Source: Ophiostoma sp. CBS 140.51 (taxonomy: Eukaryota > Ascomycota > Sordariomycetes > Ophiostomatales > Ophiostomataceae). From it: a stretch of DNA of 58,023 nucleotides. Of the stretch, positions 21,801-33,010 are shown piece by piece. The notes below the pieces were generated by a model. It was not told where the DNA came from and did no database searches. It worked only from the letters and a program-made list of their open reading frames with translations. The stretch lies in NCBI GenBank assembly GCA_029298735.1, contig JANSLP010000202.1, positions 1 to 58,023 on the forward strand. The letters run 5' to 3'. Within the stretch, counting starts at the first letter, position 1, and every line of letters begins with the position of its first letter. A program made the position numbers and the translations under genes.

Positions 21801-23995
21801 CGGATCTGGCCACCATAGATGGGCATATAAGACGAGTCGGCGACGGCAGGCTCGGTGAAGGTGAGAGTGAAAGAAGCCGTCTCGCCAGCAGCAAGCGTCA
21901 AAGAGTCTGTCGAAAAGACAACCGTCGCCTGATCGCCAGCATCGGTCGAGTACGGCGGCTCCAGACTGACCCAGGCATCACCGGCACCCTTTGACATGGC
22001 AGTCGGGCCGGCCACATGGTCAATCTGGTAGGTCACGCTATCGTCGCCATCGTTGGTAATGGCGACGGTGTGCTCGCCGACAAAGTTGACGGTGTCATTC
22101 AGCTGCAACACAGCGGGCTGAATCGTGGTAGAGTACTCAATCACCTTGAACGCATCAACCAGACCGGCACCCTGCCGTGCCACATTGGCCAGGTTGTCGG
22201 TGCCGTCGTTGTGATAGACAGGGTTGGCGCTGGCTACGATGCGGTTGCGAGCGAGGTATGCAGCGTTTGAGCCCAAAGAAGAACGGCCGCCTCGGGATGA
22301 GAAGAAGAGCGCTGCCACACCGGCAATATAAGGCGTGGCCATGCTCGTGCCCGAGTAAACCGCCCAGCTGCCATCACTGGTCAGCCACGTTGACAGGATA
22401 GAGCCACCGGGAGCAGCAATCTCGGGCTTCATGCGGCCGTCCATGGTGGGGCCCCACGAGCTGAAGTCGTTGACGCGGCCGACTGAGTACTCGGACCGGT
22501 AGATGCCGAGGGCAGCATGGTCATTCTTGAACGTGAAAGTGACGGTGTGGCCGACCTCGTTCTGGGACAGCAGCCAGTCGCCATCCTCGTCGACAATCGT
22601 TGCTGCACCCACGGGCTGAGAGCTGGAGTAGACTTCACGGGAAGCGAGCTCAAACTCGGGTGTGTTGAGGACATAGAACACATAGGTGGCCAGGTCGAGG
22701 AGAGTGGAGTCTTGGACTTGAGAGAGACAGGTACCACGGGGGATAATGTAGACATCGCCAGTAGGAGCAGCAGGCAACGTCCACTCGCATGCCGTCAGGT
22801 TGCGTGCACCGGGCGGGAAGTAGGCATCGACCGTTCCATTGATGGCAAACTGGACGAGGTCTGACGACAGGTAGACAATATCACGAGACTCTCCGCTGCT
22901 AGACTCGGCGTGCACCGAGTAACCGACCCAGTTCTGCGCCTGCACACTCGCCACAGCGACACTGGCACCGTTACCGTTGCCACCGCTCGACGTGTAGAAT
23001 GGGCCAAAGGACTGGCCAGCGTTGCCGGCAGCAATGGACACAAAGACACCGGCATTGGAGATGGTGGTAGCTACCTCGGCCATGGCTGTATCGGGGAAGC
23101 CCTGGTTGGATCCCAGAGAGGCACTGATAATGTCCACACCATCGGCATAAGCCATCAGGAACGCGGCCACAATGTTGTCTTCGAGAGTGCCATCCTCGCA
23201 GCCAAACACTTTGTACGACCGGAGCTTGGCGTTTGGTGCCACACCAGGGATCAGGGCGTCAAGGCTGGCAGCAATACCAGCCGTGTGCGTGCCGTGGCCC
23301 TGGCAATCCATAGGATCGTCATCGGGGACAGGATCCGTCTCGCCGGCAACATAGCTGTCACCGACCAGATCGTAGCCACCAATGACCTTGTAGCCAGGAC
23401 CAAAGCCCCCACCAAGAGCAGGATGGTTGTAGTCAATGCCCGTGTCGACAAACCCAATAATGACGTCGTCACCCAAGTAGCCGTCGGCCTGGACGCGAGA
23501 CACGTTGGTGTCGCTGTGCACAGACCAGCGGGTGTAGTTCACATTGTATGCGCCGGTGACAGAGGAAGTGGAAGAGTCAGATGTGTCGATGTTGACAGTA
23601 GTGGCAGATGATCCGACAGGAAGAGTGAAGTACCCGGCCGGCCAGACCTTCTCCACAGCAGGAAGGTTCACGATGCTGGCAAGGGAAGCATTGGTGGCAC
23701 CGGCCAGGTCAAACGATACACCACGGAAGAGTGAAGAGTCAAAGGTACGAGCCGGTGCAGCATCGTGGCCGGCATCCGTTAGCTCGTTGTAGAAGGAGGA
23801 TGCATCCACCGACCCGTCATCACGGCGAGAGAGTTGAGATGCACCGTCAGCCGAGAACTTGACAATGTAACGGCCGGTCAACGAGATGGGGACGGCGATC
23901 GCATTGGCGGTAATATCGGCATCAGCTGCACGAGTGGTAGTGGCAGCCACGAGCAGCGAGCCTAGGGAATAAACGAGTGACTTTGGCAACACCAT
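18817..23995 (-). CDS. Secreted subtilisin-like serine protease with tandem C-terminal modules, mucin stalk and GPI signal
   Basis: Two exons, complement(18817-21674, 21757-23995), 1698 residues; the 82-nt intron (GTGAGT, CACAG) splits a Gly codon. The start at 23995 has strong context CCCACCATGG and gives a signal peptide of about 22 residues. An inhibitor-type propeptide is followed by the S8 domain with catalytic D184 (FVDTGIDYNHP), H234 (GHGTHTAG) and S550 (SGTSMATPYIAG), with a PA-like insertion between H and S. A fn3-like domain follows. Exon 2 adds two related Cys-containing modules of about 150 residues (DNA 20641-21096 and 20116-20562), a Ser/Ala/Val stalk of over 200 residues, a Thr-rich segment with TNCPA/TTICPV typical of fungal wall proteins, and a hydrophobic C-terminal GPI-type tail. 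The catalytic part resembles minor extracellular (Vpr-like) subtilases. It probably acts at the cell surface. Confidence 0.9.
20116..21096 (-). repeat. Tandem duplicated ~150-residue protein module within the subtilase
   Basis: Copy 1 (20641-21096) and copy 2 (20116-20562) share the order SL-A-V...YRYSDFLA/YQYSDFLA-D, then LT/LSGWQ, then VYAGVH/VFASVH-NTNSLVYLY, then SPxSxLxC, then an xCDS/ICET-GL turn, then VLDGC. Both have paired cysteines and are separated by a short Ser-rich linker. I do not recognise a named domain; extracellular binding is a guess. Confidence 0.7.
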
Positions 23996-25464
23996 GGTGG
24001 GCCAGGGAAAAAAGAAGGGCAATAACGAAGGGAAGTAAAGAATGGATAGGGTGAGATGTCCTTGAGCCCGTGATACTCGTGAGTGGTGGACAGGATCTTC
24101 AATAACAAAAGCAAGGATCGAGGTGATCCTTTCCTTATATGTCTCCCATTATGGTAGTCCTTGTCTATGCTTGTTTGATTTTTCTGCACTCTCTTCTTGA
24201 CGCCCACATATTACTTTTTTCACGATGTTACATAGCCATCGCTCGCAAGTATGGATCAACCGTTTATCCATCCCTGCTCTTGTGAGACTGACTGATGTGA
24301 GTGGTAAAGAGAAGAGGAAAAGGACTCCGGTCACGGACTGTGAAGCTCATCGTATTTCTCTTCCCTTCAAGACTTTGTCCATTTTCAACTGTGAATAGGC
24401 TTCCGCGAGAAGACAGACTTGTCATTGGTTGAAAGTCCGAACAACAGTACCACAGCACAATTCGGATTCAAAACCGGGTTTAGAAGAAAGCGAGTTATTT
24501 GCTTAGGAGACTCGGGTGCAAAGAAGCCGGCACATTGTAGTTTGCAGTTCATGATGTTGTAGTCTGCACTTTGATCTGATTAGATCCAGGGGCCTGCAGA
24601 TTGATAAGATCAAGAGAGTGGGACTGAGAAAGGTGAAGTATCGTGAGTGGATCTGGTGAAATTGCGTCCAAGACGTGCACGGAAGCTGGGGAGGAAAAGT
24701 GGAAGAAGAACACAGGGAAACGTGGAAAGGTAGAGAGAATTGGACGAAAATGAAGAGACTAAATTGAACCATAACCTAGTCTCCCATCCTTCAATGGGTC
24801 TCAACGCTACCTCGTGTCATCTGATGAACTGTCCGTTAGCGTACGGATGCTCAGGGCTGGGCATCTTGACTGCACGGAGACAGCCGAGGGGAACGGTGGC
24901 AGGTGGGGGGAGAGACAGTGGATAAACTGGAAGCACTGCTTGTAACAATCAATGACAGGGTGTGGATGGAGATGGCAGATGCAAGTTTGTGAGCGTGCGC
25001 AAAGGAAAGACCATACGATGTTGGATGTTGGAGTGGAGTCAGAACGTGGCTGGGTAGTGGGAAAAGCGTGAATTTCGACAACTTTGTCGTAGTCTGTTTT
25101 GGTTCTCTTATTTTCCTAGCTTGCCAAGAGTTTAAACCGACGACTGGTCCTATTCGGTGCTTCGTTTATTTTCCTTTTCCATATTCTCATGTTTCTCGTC
25201 GCGTTCGTTCGAAAACCGCACTCAACCCGGAGTTTCCGAATCGGTTCAACATCAGTTTTCATGTCCCCTGGCTACTTCACAAATATGCCTCCAATGCCAA
25301 GAGCTCGCGTCAGGTTGGCATACATACATCTCGTATTGACGTCTACTGTCAAAACTGCCAGGCGTCTTGGCAGGGGTCCGCCGACGCCGGAGCAGCAGGT
25401 GGCCTAGGCTGTGTAGGGTCGTGAAGGCTCATGTTGCGTCACCAAAGTCCTTGGCCAGCCTTGC
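23996..25464. other. Intergenic region, no gene seen
   Basis: 1.47 kb between the subtilase start and the stop of the next regulator, both minus strand. Frames are short and unlike protein. It should contain the subtilase promoter; no repeats or RNA genes were recognised. Confidence 0.5.
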
Positions 25465-28043
25465 CTAAAATGGATCCATAAAGCCAGATGCTTTTGTTGC
25501 ATCCAACATCCAGGCATTGAGGTCGAGGTCTTCGTTGAGCGGATCGTGGCAGTTGTTGTCGAGGAAAGCCTGCAATGTCAGTGAGAAGACACAGCAAATA
25601 AGAATACGAAGGTCACTCACCCAATTGATAAAATCCAGGCCGTCCATATCCTCGGTAGACATGGGGTCGACGGGCAGAGATGGACTGTCGTCTACTGCGC
25701 TTTGTGCACTCGGCATCGCTTGCCAGACTTGCACTTGCTGAGCCTCCACTCGAGCCAATGTCGACCCCAACGCTTCTGCCGCAATCCGTGCTTCGGGCGA
25801 TTGTGCACTGGATGCCACCCAGATTGCATGGGCCGTGCGGATAGCCGTAAGACTGCGACTGTTGTCGTCATCGTTGTCTCTGACACCATGCTTCCCTCGC
25901 AAAGTCAAGTCCAGACACAGCACCATGGCCGCCAGAATAAAGTCGTTGACTGTCAGTGCAGAAATCATCCAGCGGGCATCGTGGAGCAGACCGCCGTCAC
26001 GAGTAGCTGCAGCTAGCTCCGCCTGTCGGCCGAGAACGGTACAGGCAGCATCGAGGCAGACTTGGCGAGAGGTGGCCAATGAAGATGAAGATGCTGTTGG
26101 CGACTGTCCTTTGTAGTATTGTGGGATGTAGTTTCTGTGCAGCACAATCACACTCTTCAAATAGAGCATCTCGATAGTTGTCCGGTTCATGATGACGCTT
26201 GGATTGTCGATCAGCGACTGGGATAGTGGCTTGTACTGGTAGTAGGCAGGAAGCTCGGAGTAAGCTGTCCGCAATCTTGTATCCAGCTGTGCCGTGTCCT
26301 CATATGACCGTGGAGCAAGTGAACGTGTGTGTGCCACGACAGACTGGAAACAGGACATGATTCCGGACTTGACTATTGTGTAGAGAATGGAAGTGACGTC
26401 TGACACAGGTCTTGACGGAGGAAGAGCCTTCATCTCCGGACTCAGATCAGAAAACTCCAAGTTACGCGGCAGTGCAGTGTCGCAGTCGGCTAGCGGAATC
26501 ATGCTCGGTAAGCCGACCTGGAACGACATAAGCGAGTCGACTTGTACGATAGCGACCCAAATGCGGCGGCGCATCTCTCCGGCAAAGGGTGACAGACGGG
26601 CAGCTGGCAATTTCAACGGATCTCGGTGGTAGCCTCGCCGCACGGCCAGTCTGATGACCATGCCGATCAAGTACCACATATTAGCAGCTGTTGCCGCGCC
26701 TCTCGGGCGATTATCGGAGACATAAAAGTAATGCCCCTTAAGCAGCAAGATCATGGCTTCCAGACTGTATGCATCGACATCGGCATAGTCGCCTAAAACA
26801 AGACATTGTCGCGCCTTGTCGGCCATGGCATCGGGGGTTGGCGTGTCGCTTTCACTACTTCCCGTGCGGGCCATTTGATGCAAACCGGCTGACACGGCAA
26901 GGATGGCATACAGAAGGGCTACCCAGAGCGGTGGAGTCTGTGCCGGTGCTTCCCAGAATAAGGCGTACTGTAAAATAAGAAGATTAGCCTAAGGTTGCGA
27001 CATGCAGAGGATGTGGAGTTATATAATTGGACGTGCCTCCTTCTGAAATTCCATGGGATGCAAAACAGCTGTACACGAATCAGTCAGAAGAAGTCAGAGG
27101 CAATTAAAAGATATCGGGATAGCAGTCACTCACGCAACACGGCATGGCCGACTCGAAAGTAGTGTGAGATGAGGCGGTCACAGACAGAGCGTGAAGGCAA
27201 CGACTTCAACAGGTCTTCCAGTCTAAGAGATGGCCGAGCAAAGATGAGATCGGCATAACTGTCCTCCGGTGTCTCTCCGGCGGTCGCTGGCTCATCAGTA
27301 TGCATCATGTCCATTGACGGCGATGTATCAATCAAAGAAATCGACGACAGGGACGCTGATGGCTGCTGCTCTTCCTCGACCGGTGATGTCAGTTGTTCTC
27401 GCAACTCCTTGATTTCTTCCAGCAAGGATGACCAATGGCTGGAGTCGATGTAGTTTGTGTGCTCCGTGTCGAGTTGTCCGCTACCGAGTGGAAGTGTTTC
27501 GTTTGATGATGCGTTTGTAGCTCCTTTAGGGGGTGTTCCGCTGATGATTGTCGGCTGGATGATCTCGTATGACGACAAAGGCGTGTTGACCGAGTTGTCC
27601 GCAGATGTATCGACCGCCACGTTGACAGGACTGTCTTCCGTCTGGAGTAACCCATCTCGGGACATTACTCGCTCATTGACAATCGCTTTTCTTCCTGGGC
27701 CGGATGCCATCTGCATAATCATGTCTTCAAGTCGCTTGAGCCGACCAGTCACCGTTTTAGAACTTCCGTTGCCATTGGCACTCTTTGCAGTGGAGTCGCG
27801 TCGCTCGCTCCTGTCTGCATTCGCTGCATACTGGCAGAATGTCGCCTTGCCGCGTCGCGTGCACGCATCGCACGGCAGCTCGCGGTTGCATTTGAGTCTG
27901 TTGGTCAGTTTGTGATTGAACGACAGAAAGACGGATCGGGTCGCCGGATTTTGACCGGATTTTGATCTGACTCACTTGCGTATCCGACACGGCTCACACG
28001 ACTTGGGCGGCCGGTTTCTCTTTTCTACTTTCGACTCGACCAT
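25465..28043 (-). CDS. Zn2Cys6 transcription factor with five exons
   Basis: My model is complement(25465-25569, 25621-26967, 27037-27068, 27134-27897, 27976-28043), 771 residues, in frame throughout. Exon 1 encodes a basic start and SCEPCRIRK; after a 78-nt intron (GTGAGT, CAACAG) the cluster continues LKC...PCDAC...FCQY, giving C-x2-C-x6-C-x5-C-x2-C-x8-C. A coiled-coil-like segment (TGRLKRLEDMIMQM) follows. The fungal_trans body begins around VGHAVLPVLHPMEFQKEYALFW, which is only restored by a 32-nt microexon and a GC-AG intron (GCACGT donor, TTACAG acceptor). The last intron is 51 nt, without a stop if retained. Targets are unknown; it is divergent from the SDR at 28454 across 410 bases. 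Confidence 0.85.
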
Positions 28044-28453
28044 GTTGATCGACGGTTGTGTTCTGTGATGTTCTGCAGTCGTGCACGACGATGAAGGTTG
28101 TTTGCTTTTGCTGACGTTCGGTCCTTGTTATCCCCATGTTTGGAATGGAGTTAATAACTCCGCACACCGTAAGTCTGCACGTGATCAGACCACTCCCATC
28201 CGAACCACCAAAAGTCAAATTTGTGGGTCTCAAACTCCGGGCTCCACGTGGCGGCGTTACAAACTCCGCTCACTTACACGGCTTCCGAGCTCCCTCCGTC
28301 TGAATATTTAACAACGACTGCCGACGGCAGACAAGAGAAAATCTTTATTCAGATCAATACACTATTTTTTTTACTCTTCTCAAGATATCCATACCACCAT
28401 TGTTTTCTCATTTCTTTTTATATACATTTTTAAACACACACACCTTCTCCATT
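28044..28453. promoter_or_regulatory. Shared divergent promoter, Zn2Cys6 regulator and SDR
   Basis: 410 bases separate two divergent starts. A TATTTAAC element lies near 28303-28310, and a short palindrome around GCCGACGGC sits near 28321. Several CCG/CGG triplets are present. Joint control is plausible from the spacing alone. Confidence 0.45.
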
Positions 28454-29449
28454 ATGTCGACCCTCCAAGCCCTACGCGGAATGAGCCAGGCTCTCTTCTC
28501 CAACCTCTTTGTCACACTCCCAATTCCCCATCCTGCACCCGGCCTTGCTGAAAAGATATTTATCGTCACCGGTGCCAACCAGGGTCTCGGCTTTGAGGCA
28601 TGCAAGCATTTGCTGAGAATCGGTGTCGGCAAGATCATCATGGGCGTCCGCAGCCTTGACAAGGGCGAAGTCGCACGCAAGGAACTGCTCGAGCTTTCTG
28701 GTCGCAGACCAGAGACTCTTGAAGTCTGGAACGTCGACATGGCTTCTTATGAATCTGTTCAGGAGTTTGCCAAGCGCGCCGAGAGTCTCACCCGCCTCGA
28801 CGGAGTTCTAGCCAACGCCGGTATGATGACGACCACGTTTCGCCGTTCTGAGGATGGTGAGACTACCATCGTCGTCAATGTCATTGCCACCTACCTTCTT
28901 CTGGTACTTCTTCTTCCCAAACTGAGAGCCTGTCCATCTGGTAGCGCCACCTTCACCGTCCCCAACTCGTCGCTCCACTACGTTGCCTCTCTCAAGGAGA
29001 TTACCCCGGAGAAAGAGCGGACCATCTTTGACAGACTTGCCGACAAGTCCACTTCTGACATGAAGGATCGCTACAATGTCAGCAAGCTTCTGGTCCTGTA
29101 CGCCACTCGCGCCCTTGACACCCACCTCAAGCAGTCTGTCTTGGCAGGCGGCGGTCAGGTTATTGTCAACACGCCCAACCCCAGCTACTGCAAGTCCCAG
29201 CTGGTGCGCGAAACCGACCAGAAGCCGCCAGACTTTGTGGCCCGCACTCCAGAGATGGGTAGTCGTGCATTGGTGGACGGTCTTCTGGGTGGACCCGAGA
29301 CGAGCGGCCAGTTCTTGAACAACTGCCGTGTGTGTCCGGGGGCTTCCTTTGTTTCCAACAAGACGGGTGCCAAGATCCAGTCCGCCTTTTACGACGAGCT
29401 GATCCAGAAGCTGGACTCCATCGTACCCGGCGTGTCGAAGAACATCTGA
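28454..29449 (+). CDS. Short-chain dehydrogenase, retinol-dehydrogenase/WWOX-like
   Basis: 331 residues from the ATG at 28454 (context TCCATTATGTC); an in-frame ATG 18 codons upstream lies in the leader. The extended N-terminus is followed by the cofactor loop VTGANQGLGFEACKHL, an acidic Asp segment (WNVDMASYESV), LDGVLANAGM, and the catalytic YNVSK. The serine segment is VPNSSLHY. The protein ends without a membrane anchor. Length and the GVRSLDKG Arg after beta-2 point to an NADP-dependent SDR of the group that reduces carbonyls in fungal specialised metabolism; the substrate cannot be read. Convergent with the dioxygenase gene at 29630 (180 bases apart). Confidence 0.85.
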   Translation: MSTLQALRGMSQALFSNLFVTLPIPHPAPGLAEKIFIVTGANQGLGFEACKHLLRIGVGKIIMGVRSLDKGEVARKELLELSGRRPETLEVWNVDMASYESVQEFAKRAESLTRLDGVLANAGMMTTTFRRSEDGETTIVVNVIATYLLLVLLLPKLRACPSGSATFTVPNSSLHYVASLKEITPEKERTIFDRLADKSTSDMKDRYNVSKLLVLYATRALDTHLKQSVLAGGGQVIVNTPNPSYCKSQLVRETDQKPPDFVARTPEMGSRALVDGLLGGPETSGQFLNNCRVCPGASFVSNKTGAKIQSAFYDELIQKLDSIVPGVSKNI

Positions 29450-29629
29450 GCCAGTCGTTTGACACCTTCCGTTTGTGCGGGTTCCTTTCCTTGTTCTGGT
29501 TCAATTTCCTTTGTTTGCATGTTTGCGTATTTTGGTTGATTCTTTCAATTTGTTGGATATATGTACACTACTTGTTCATAGACTACTCATAATAGACTTA
29601 ATAACACATAATACTACTTTATTCCCCAT

Positions 29630-30867
29630 CTATGCACTGACAGGAACAGGGAAAGGGCCCGTGGGGCCAATACTGGCGCCAATGTTGGCCTGGTGCATCG
29701 TCCGCGGGCCCATCGCATCGGGGTAGTCAATTGCCGTGTGGAACATTTGGTAGTTCGCCCACATCACAATATCACCCTCCTCCAAATCGGGAACCATGAC
29801 GTACTCGGGCTTCAGCACCCGGCTCTGGATCGGCCGCAACCACGCCCGCACCTTGTCAAGGTCTTCCACACACTCCGCCTCCTCGTCCTGCGACTTGCGC
29901 AGGAAAATACGACGCACACAGATAGCGTGCACCATGAACGCCTTCTCGCCTGTCACCGGGTTGACCCACACCATCGGGTACTTCTTGACCTTGGACTCCT
30001 CGTAGGCGGGAAGCTTATTGAGGGGAAGCTCCTTGCCAGAACCGGCAATGCCGAGGCCGTTGGGGTTGCACTCGGCACCGCCCAGCCACGTGTACGGATG
30101 GGGAGCATACTCGACCCACGAGTTGTCGGCATACGCCTTCTCCTCAGGTGTCATCATCTCATACATCTGCACATTACTGAAGAAGGCGGTTAGACCGGGG
30201 TTGACGTCCTTGGTCATACCAGTGCCGTCGTCCCAGTGCACAGTCAGAGCGGGTGCCGTCGGCCGCTTGATGCACCGCAGCGTTGTGAACCAGGCTGGGT
30301 CTCTGTCGTAGAGAGGAGCATCAATGTGCCACCGCTGAAAGCGTGTGTGGCCCGCCTGGAACTCTTTGTCCGACAGCTTCACTGCATGCCACGAGTGCAA
30401 CGGGTCCTTGGAAATGGTGTGGTCCTTGAGGCCGTAGTGGTCCTTGCCCTGGTAGCCCTTGCCGACAATGCGAATGTTCTCGACACCGGGCACGGCCTCG
30501 ACGTAGCGGCCGCGTGCTAGAAGACCGCCGTTGGCATTGAACGTTTTCATGTCACCATGCGAGTGCACCTGCGGCGCGTCTGGGTCGAAGCGCGTCACCA
30601 AGTCCCACTGCTTTTGCGGATGGATGTCCTTTTGGCCCTTGACAACCACTACCTTGTGTGTCCAGATGGCATCCGACAAGGCTTGGACATCGTCATCTAC
30701 ATGTGTTAGATATAGGGAGCACTTTGGAGAGGTGGCAGTTGCTTACCAGAAATATCATTCAGGTCAAGATCGCCAATGACGGCGCCAAAGTTGGTCTTGT
30801 CCTCGCCTGCCTTCTTCATCGGCACAACCGTGAATCCCGGCTCGGGCTTGAGAACGCTGGGCGACAT
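29630..30867 (-). CDS. Fe(II)/2-oxoglutarate dioxygenase, XanA (xanthine dioxygenase)-like
   Basis: Two exons, complement(29630-30696, 30747-30867), 395 residues; the 50-nt intron has GTAAGC and ATGTAG. It belongs to the TauD/TfdA superfamily. The 2-His-1-carboxylate triad is H164 and D166 (RWHIDAPLYD) plus the distal His in MFHTAIDYPD, followed by an Arg (PRTMHQAN). A segment VHWDDGTG, the run EYAPHPYTWLGGAE and PMVWVNPVTGEKAFMVH are shared with the second copy at 31760 and, from memory of the family, with fungal XanA that converts xanthine to urate without a molybdenum enzyme. Substrate is inferred. The upstream region has a composite CGGCCGA-N5-GATAGG site. Confidence 0.85.
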
Positions 30868-30870
30868 GAT

Positions 30871-30897
30871 GTGTGTGTATGTGTGTGTGTGTGTGTG
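30871..30897. repeat. TG dinucleotide microsatellite in 5' leader
   Basis: A 27-base alternating GT tract with one TA interruption begins four bases upstream of the ATG at 30867. On the transcript it is a CA-rich leader. Its length is likely to vary between isolates. Confidence 0.85.
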
Positions 30898-31182
30898 ACA
30901 ATTCAGAAAATAGTTTGATGTTTGTTGTATAAAGAATGATGTTGATTATGTTGTGATATGATGGTGATGGTGATATTCCAACGAAAATGATTCTGCCACC
31001 TGAGCCTCCTGCTTATATCTATCAACTTCACATCAGTCTTCACCACCTTCTCCTTTCATCCACACCTATCTCAACCAATGCCCACGCCGCGATATCCCGG
31101 ATGCGTAAGAGTCGACCCTTTCCCGCCCTGTGTGGGCCCCCTTGTTTGTGTGTTGTGGTTCCGGAACACCCACCCCCGCTTC

Positions 31183-31228
31183 TCGGCCGAGCCGGCCGAC
31201 CTTTGATAGGTCTTATCAGCGCCTTATC
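31183..31228. promoter_or_regulatory. TCGGCCGA pair plus three GATA motifs
   Basis: TCGGCCGA at 31183-31190, CCGGCCGA at 31192-31199, GATAGG at 31205-31210, then reverse GATA (TATC) at 31214-31217 and 31225-31228. This is about 320-360 bases upstream of the XanA-like ATG. CGG-CCG inverted repeats are typical Zn2Cys6 targets, and clustered GATA is typical of AreA/NIT2 sites. The same CGGCCGA-N5-GATAGG arrangement recurs at 39333-39350. Confidence 0.55.
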
Positions 31229-31759
31229 TCAACGCGCGATATGAGCTTCTGTGACCAACCACCAACTCGAACTTGACAATACATTCATCGAAATCGATTC
31301 TGATTGTCGACAGGAGTGGCATCGGGCAATGCCGCCGTGGTCCCCCTTTACAAATCGTCGAAATCAAATCTATCTCTCTGCGATGCAAAGAAACGATCTC
31401 TGAATCTGAGCGACGGTGAGCTCCGAAGATGAGAATTCACTGTGATGTTTCACTTTTCATTCCAGGTTGTTGCGAATTGTGAACTTTTTGGTACATTTTT
31501 AAGTTATTCTTGGATTTACATTATTTCGTGTTGTGATGAGGCAAAAGTGAAATATAAATTTGAATCTTTTTTGTGAAATCGAGAATTTTAAATATTTTGT
31601 GAAATAAAATTGATGAATAAAAAGATTTTCGAAAACACGTACGGTAAAAATCCAGCAATGGATACATATTACTAAAATAAAATGTTCTCAATTCATGATG
31701 CAAACTAGTAAATAGAAAAATTTATTATGTATAAGTTGGACCTCCTCTATCCATTCCAT

Positions 31760-33010
31760 CTACTGCGGATGATCACTCGCAGCCACGTTGCACTGGTGCA
31801 TGACACGCGGGCCATACGACTTGGGGAACTCAGTGATGCTGTGCCACAGCGCCCGGTTATACCACAGAATGACATCCGTCTCTTGATGGTGATGGGCGTA
31901 AATGTTTTCCGGCGCCAGCACCGGCCTCATCAGCTTGTGCATGAATGCGCGCACCTCCTTGAGGTCGCTGACCACCGTCTCGGGGCCATCGGCGCTGCTC
32001 TTCAGGTAGAGCTTGAAAGCGCCTTGGCCGTGGATCTGGAGCGACTTCTCACCGGTCTTAGGGTTGGTCCAGACCATCGGGTAGATGCAGACCTTGTCGG
32101 CAGACCAAGGCGGCAGCTTCTCGAGAGGCACTTCCAAGCCCTCCGTCTCGATCAAGTGGCCAAGACGCGTGCTGTGTGCCGGTGCCATCCAAGCAAATGC
32201 GTGCGGTGCATACTCGATGCGGCTGTGCATGACAATCTGACGGGTCTCCTCGTCCAACAGGGCAAGAGCACGGCTGCCAGCAACCATGGCAGTGGCGCCA
32301 GGTGGGATGCTCATCTCGGTGCCGGTACCATCATCCCACTGAACAGTGACATTGGGCCCCTTGGGTGTCTGCACAGCCAATAAGCAGCCAACACGCGGCG
32401 GGGGAATGTTGTAGAGTGAGCCGTCAAAATGCCACTGATAGAAGCGAGATGCTCCTGCCTCTCTGTCTTCCTCCGAAATATGAGGCGGCAGGTGGAACTC
32501 GTGGTGGTCGACACCCTGGATCTCAAACCCGGGTGGGAAGCCATAGTGGTCTTCACCCAAAGGACCACGGCCCAGGATGTGGACCTGCGGCTGCTCAGGG
32601 ATTGCGGGCCGCTTGGGAATACCGTAGATATCGATGCCGTTATGGTGAACGAGGAACGGGTCCTTGCCGTGGGCAAAGCCGCCCGTGGTCTCATCCGGGT
32701 CGAAGCTGGATGTCAGGCGGTACTGCTGTTGTGGACGTAGCATCCCTGGCTGCTCTTTGAAGACAAGTAGCTTGTGTTTATGGAGAGAGTCTGAAATGAA
32801 CTCGAAGTCGGTATCGGTAAAGTTGTTGAGGTCGATACCGTAGACCAGAGCACCGAAGTCGACCTTGCTGCCCTCGGCGTGCTCGATGGGCTGGATGCGG
32901 CCCGTAGTTTTCTCAGCATGCGGCAGCTCAAAGGTCTCCTTGGCCGGCAACAAGTGCAGACCGGGGGCACCCGCCTCCTCAGTTTCTGTAATAACGGCGG
33001 CGATAACCAT
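31760..33010 (-). CDS. Fe(II)/2-oxoglutarate dioxygenase, XanA-like, second copy
   Basis: One exon, 416 residues from the ATG at 33010 (an ATG 16 codons upstream is in the leader). The fold and motif order match the first copy and XanA more closely still: VDFGALVYGIDLN at the start of the core, FDP...GHGK-like FAHGKDP, the metal pair H194/D196 (QWHFDGSLYN), VQWDDGTG, EYAPHAFAWMAPA, PMVWTNPKTGEKSLQIH and a distal His in RALWHSITEF followed by PRVMHQCN. It should couple oxidative decarboxylation of 2-oxoglutarate to hydroxylation of a purine-like or other small heterocycle; substrate is inference. Divergent from the hydrolase at 33475 over 464 bases with two TCGGCCGA sites. Confidence 0.86.
   Translation of the reverse strand: MVIAAVITETEEAGAPGLHLLPAKETFELPHAEKTTGRIQPIEHAEGSKVDFGALVYGIDLNNFTDTDFEFISDSLHKHKLLVFKEQPGMLRPQQQYRLTSSFDPDETTGGFAHGKDPFLVHHNGIDIYGIPKRPAIPEQPQVHILGRGPLGEDHYGFPPGFEIQGVDHHEFHLPPHISEEDREAGASRFYQWHFDGSLYNIPPPRVGCLLAVQTPKGPNVTVQWDDGTGTEMSIPPGATAMVAGSRALALLDEETRQIVMHSRIEYAPHAFAWMAPAHSTRLGHLIETEGLEVPLEKLPPWSADKVCIYPMVWTNPKTGEKSLQIHGQGAFKLYLKSSADGPETVVSDLKEVRAFMHKLMRPVLAPENIYAHHHQETDVILWYNRALWHSITEFPKSYGPRVMHQCNVAASDHPQ

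Larger units (their letters stand above)
30868..31759. other. Promoter region of the first XanA-like gene
   Basis: 892 bases between two minus-strand genes. It holds a TG microsatellite directly upstream of the ATG, the TCGGCCGA/GATA block at 31183-31228, and an AT-rich part (31480-31720) that is probably the 3' region of the second dioxygenase gene. No gene is seen. Confidence 0.6.
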
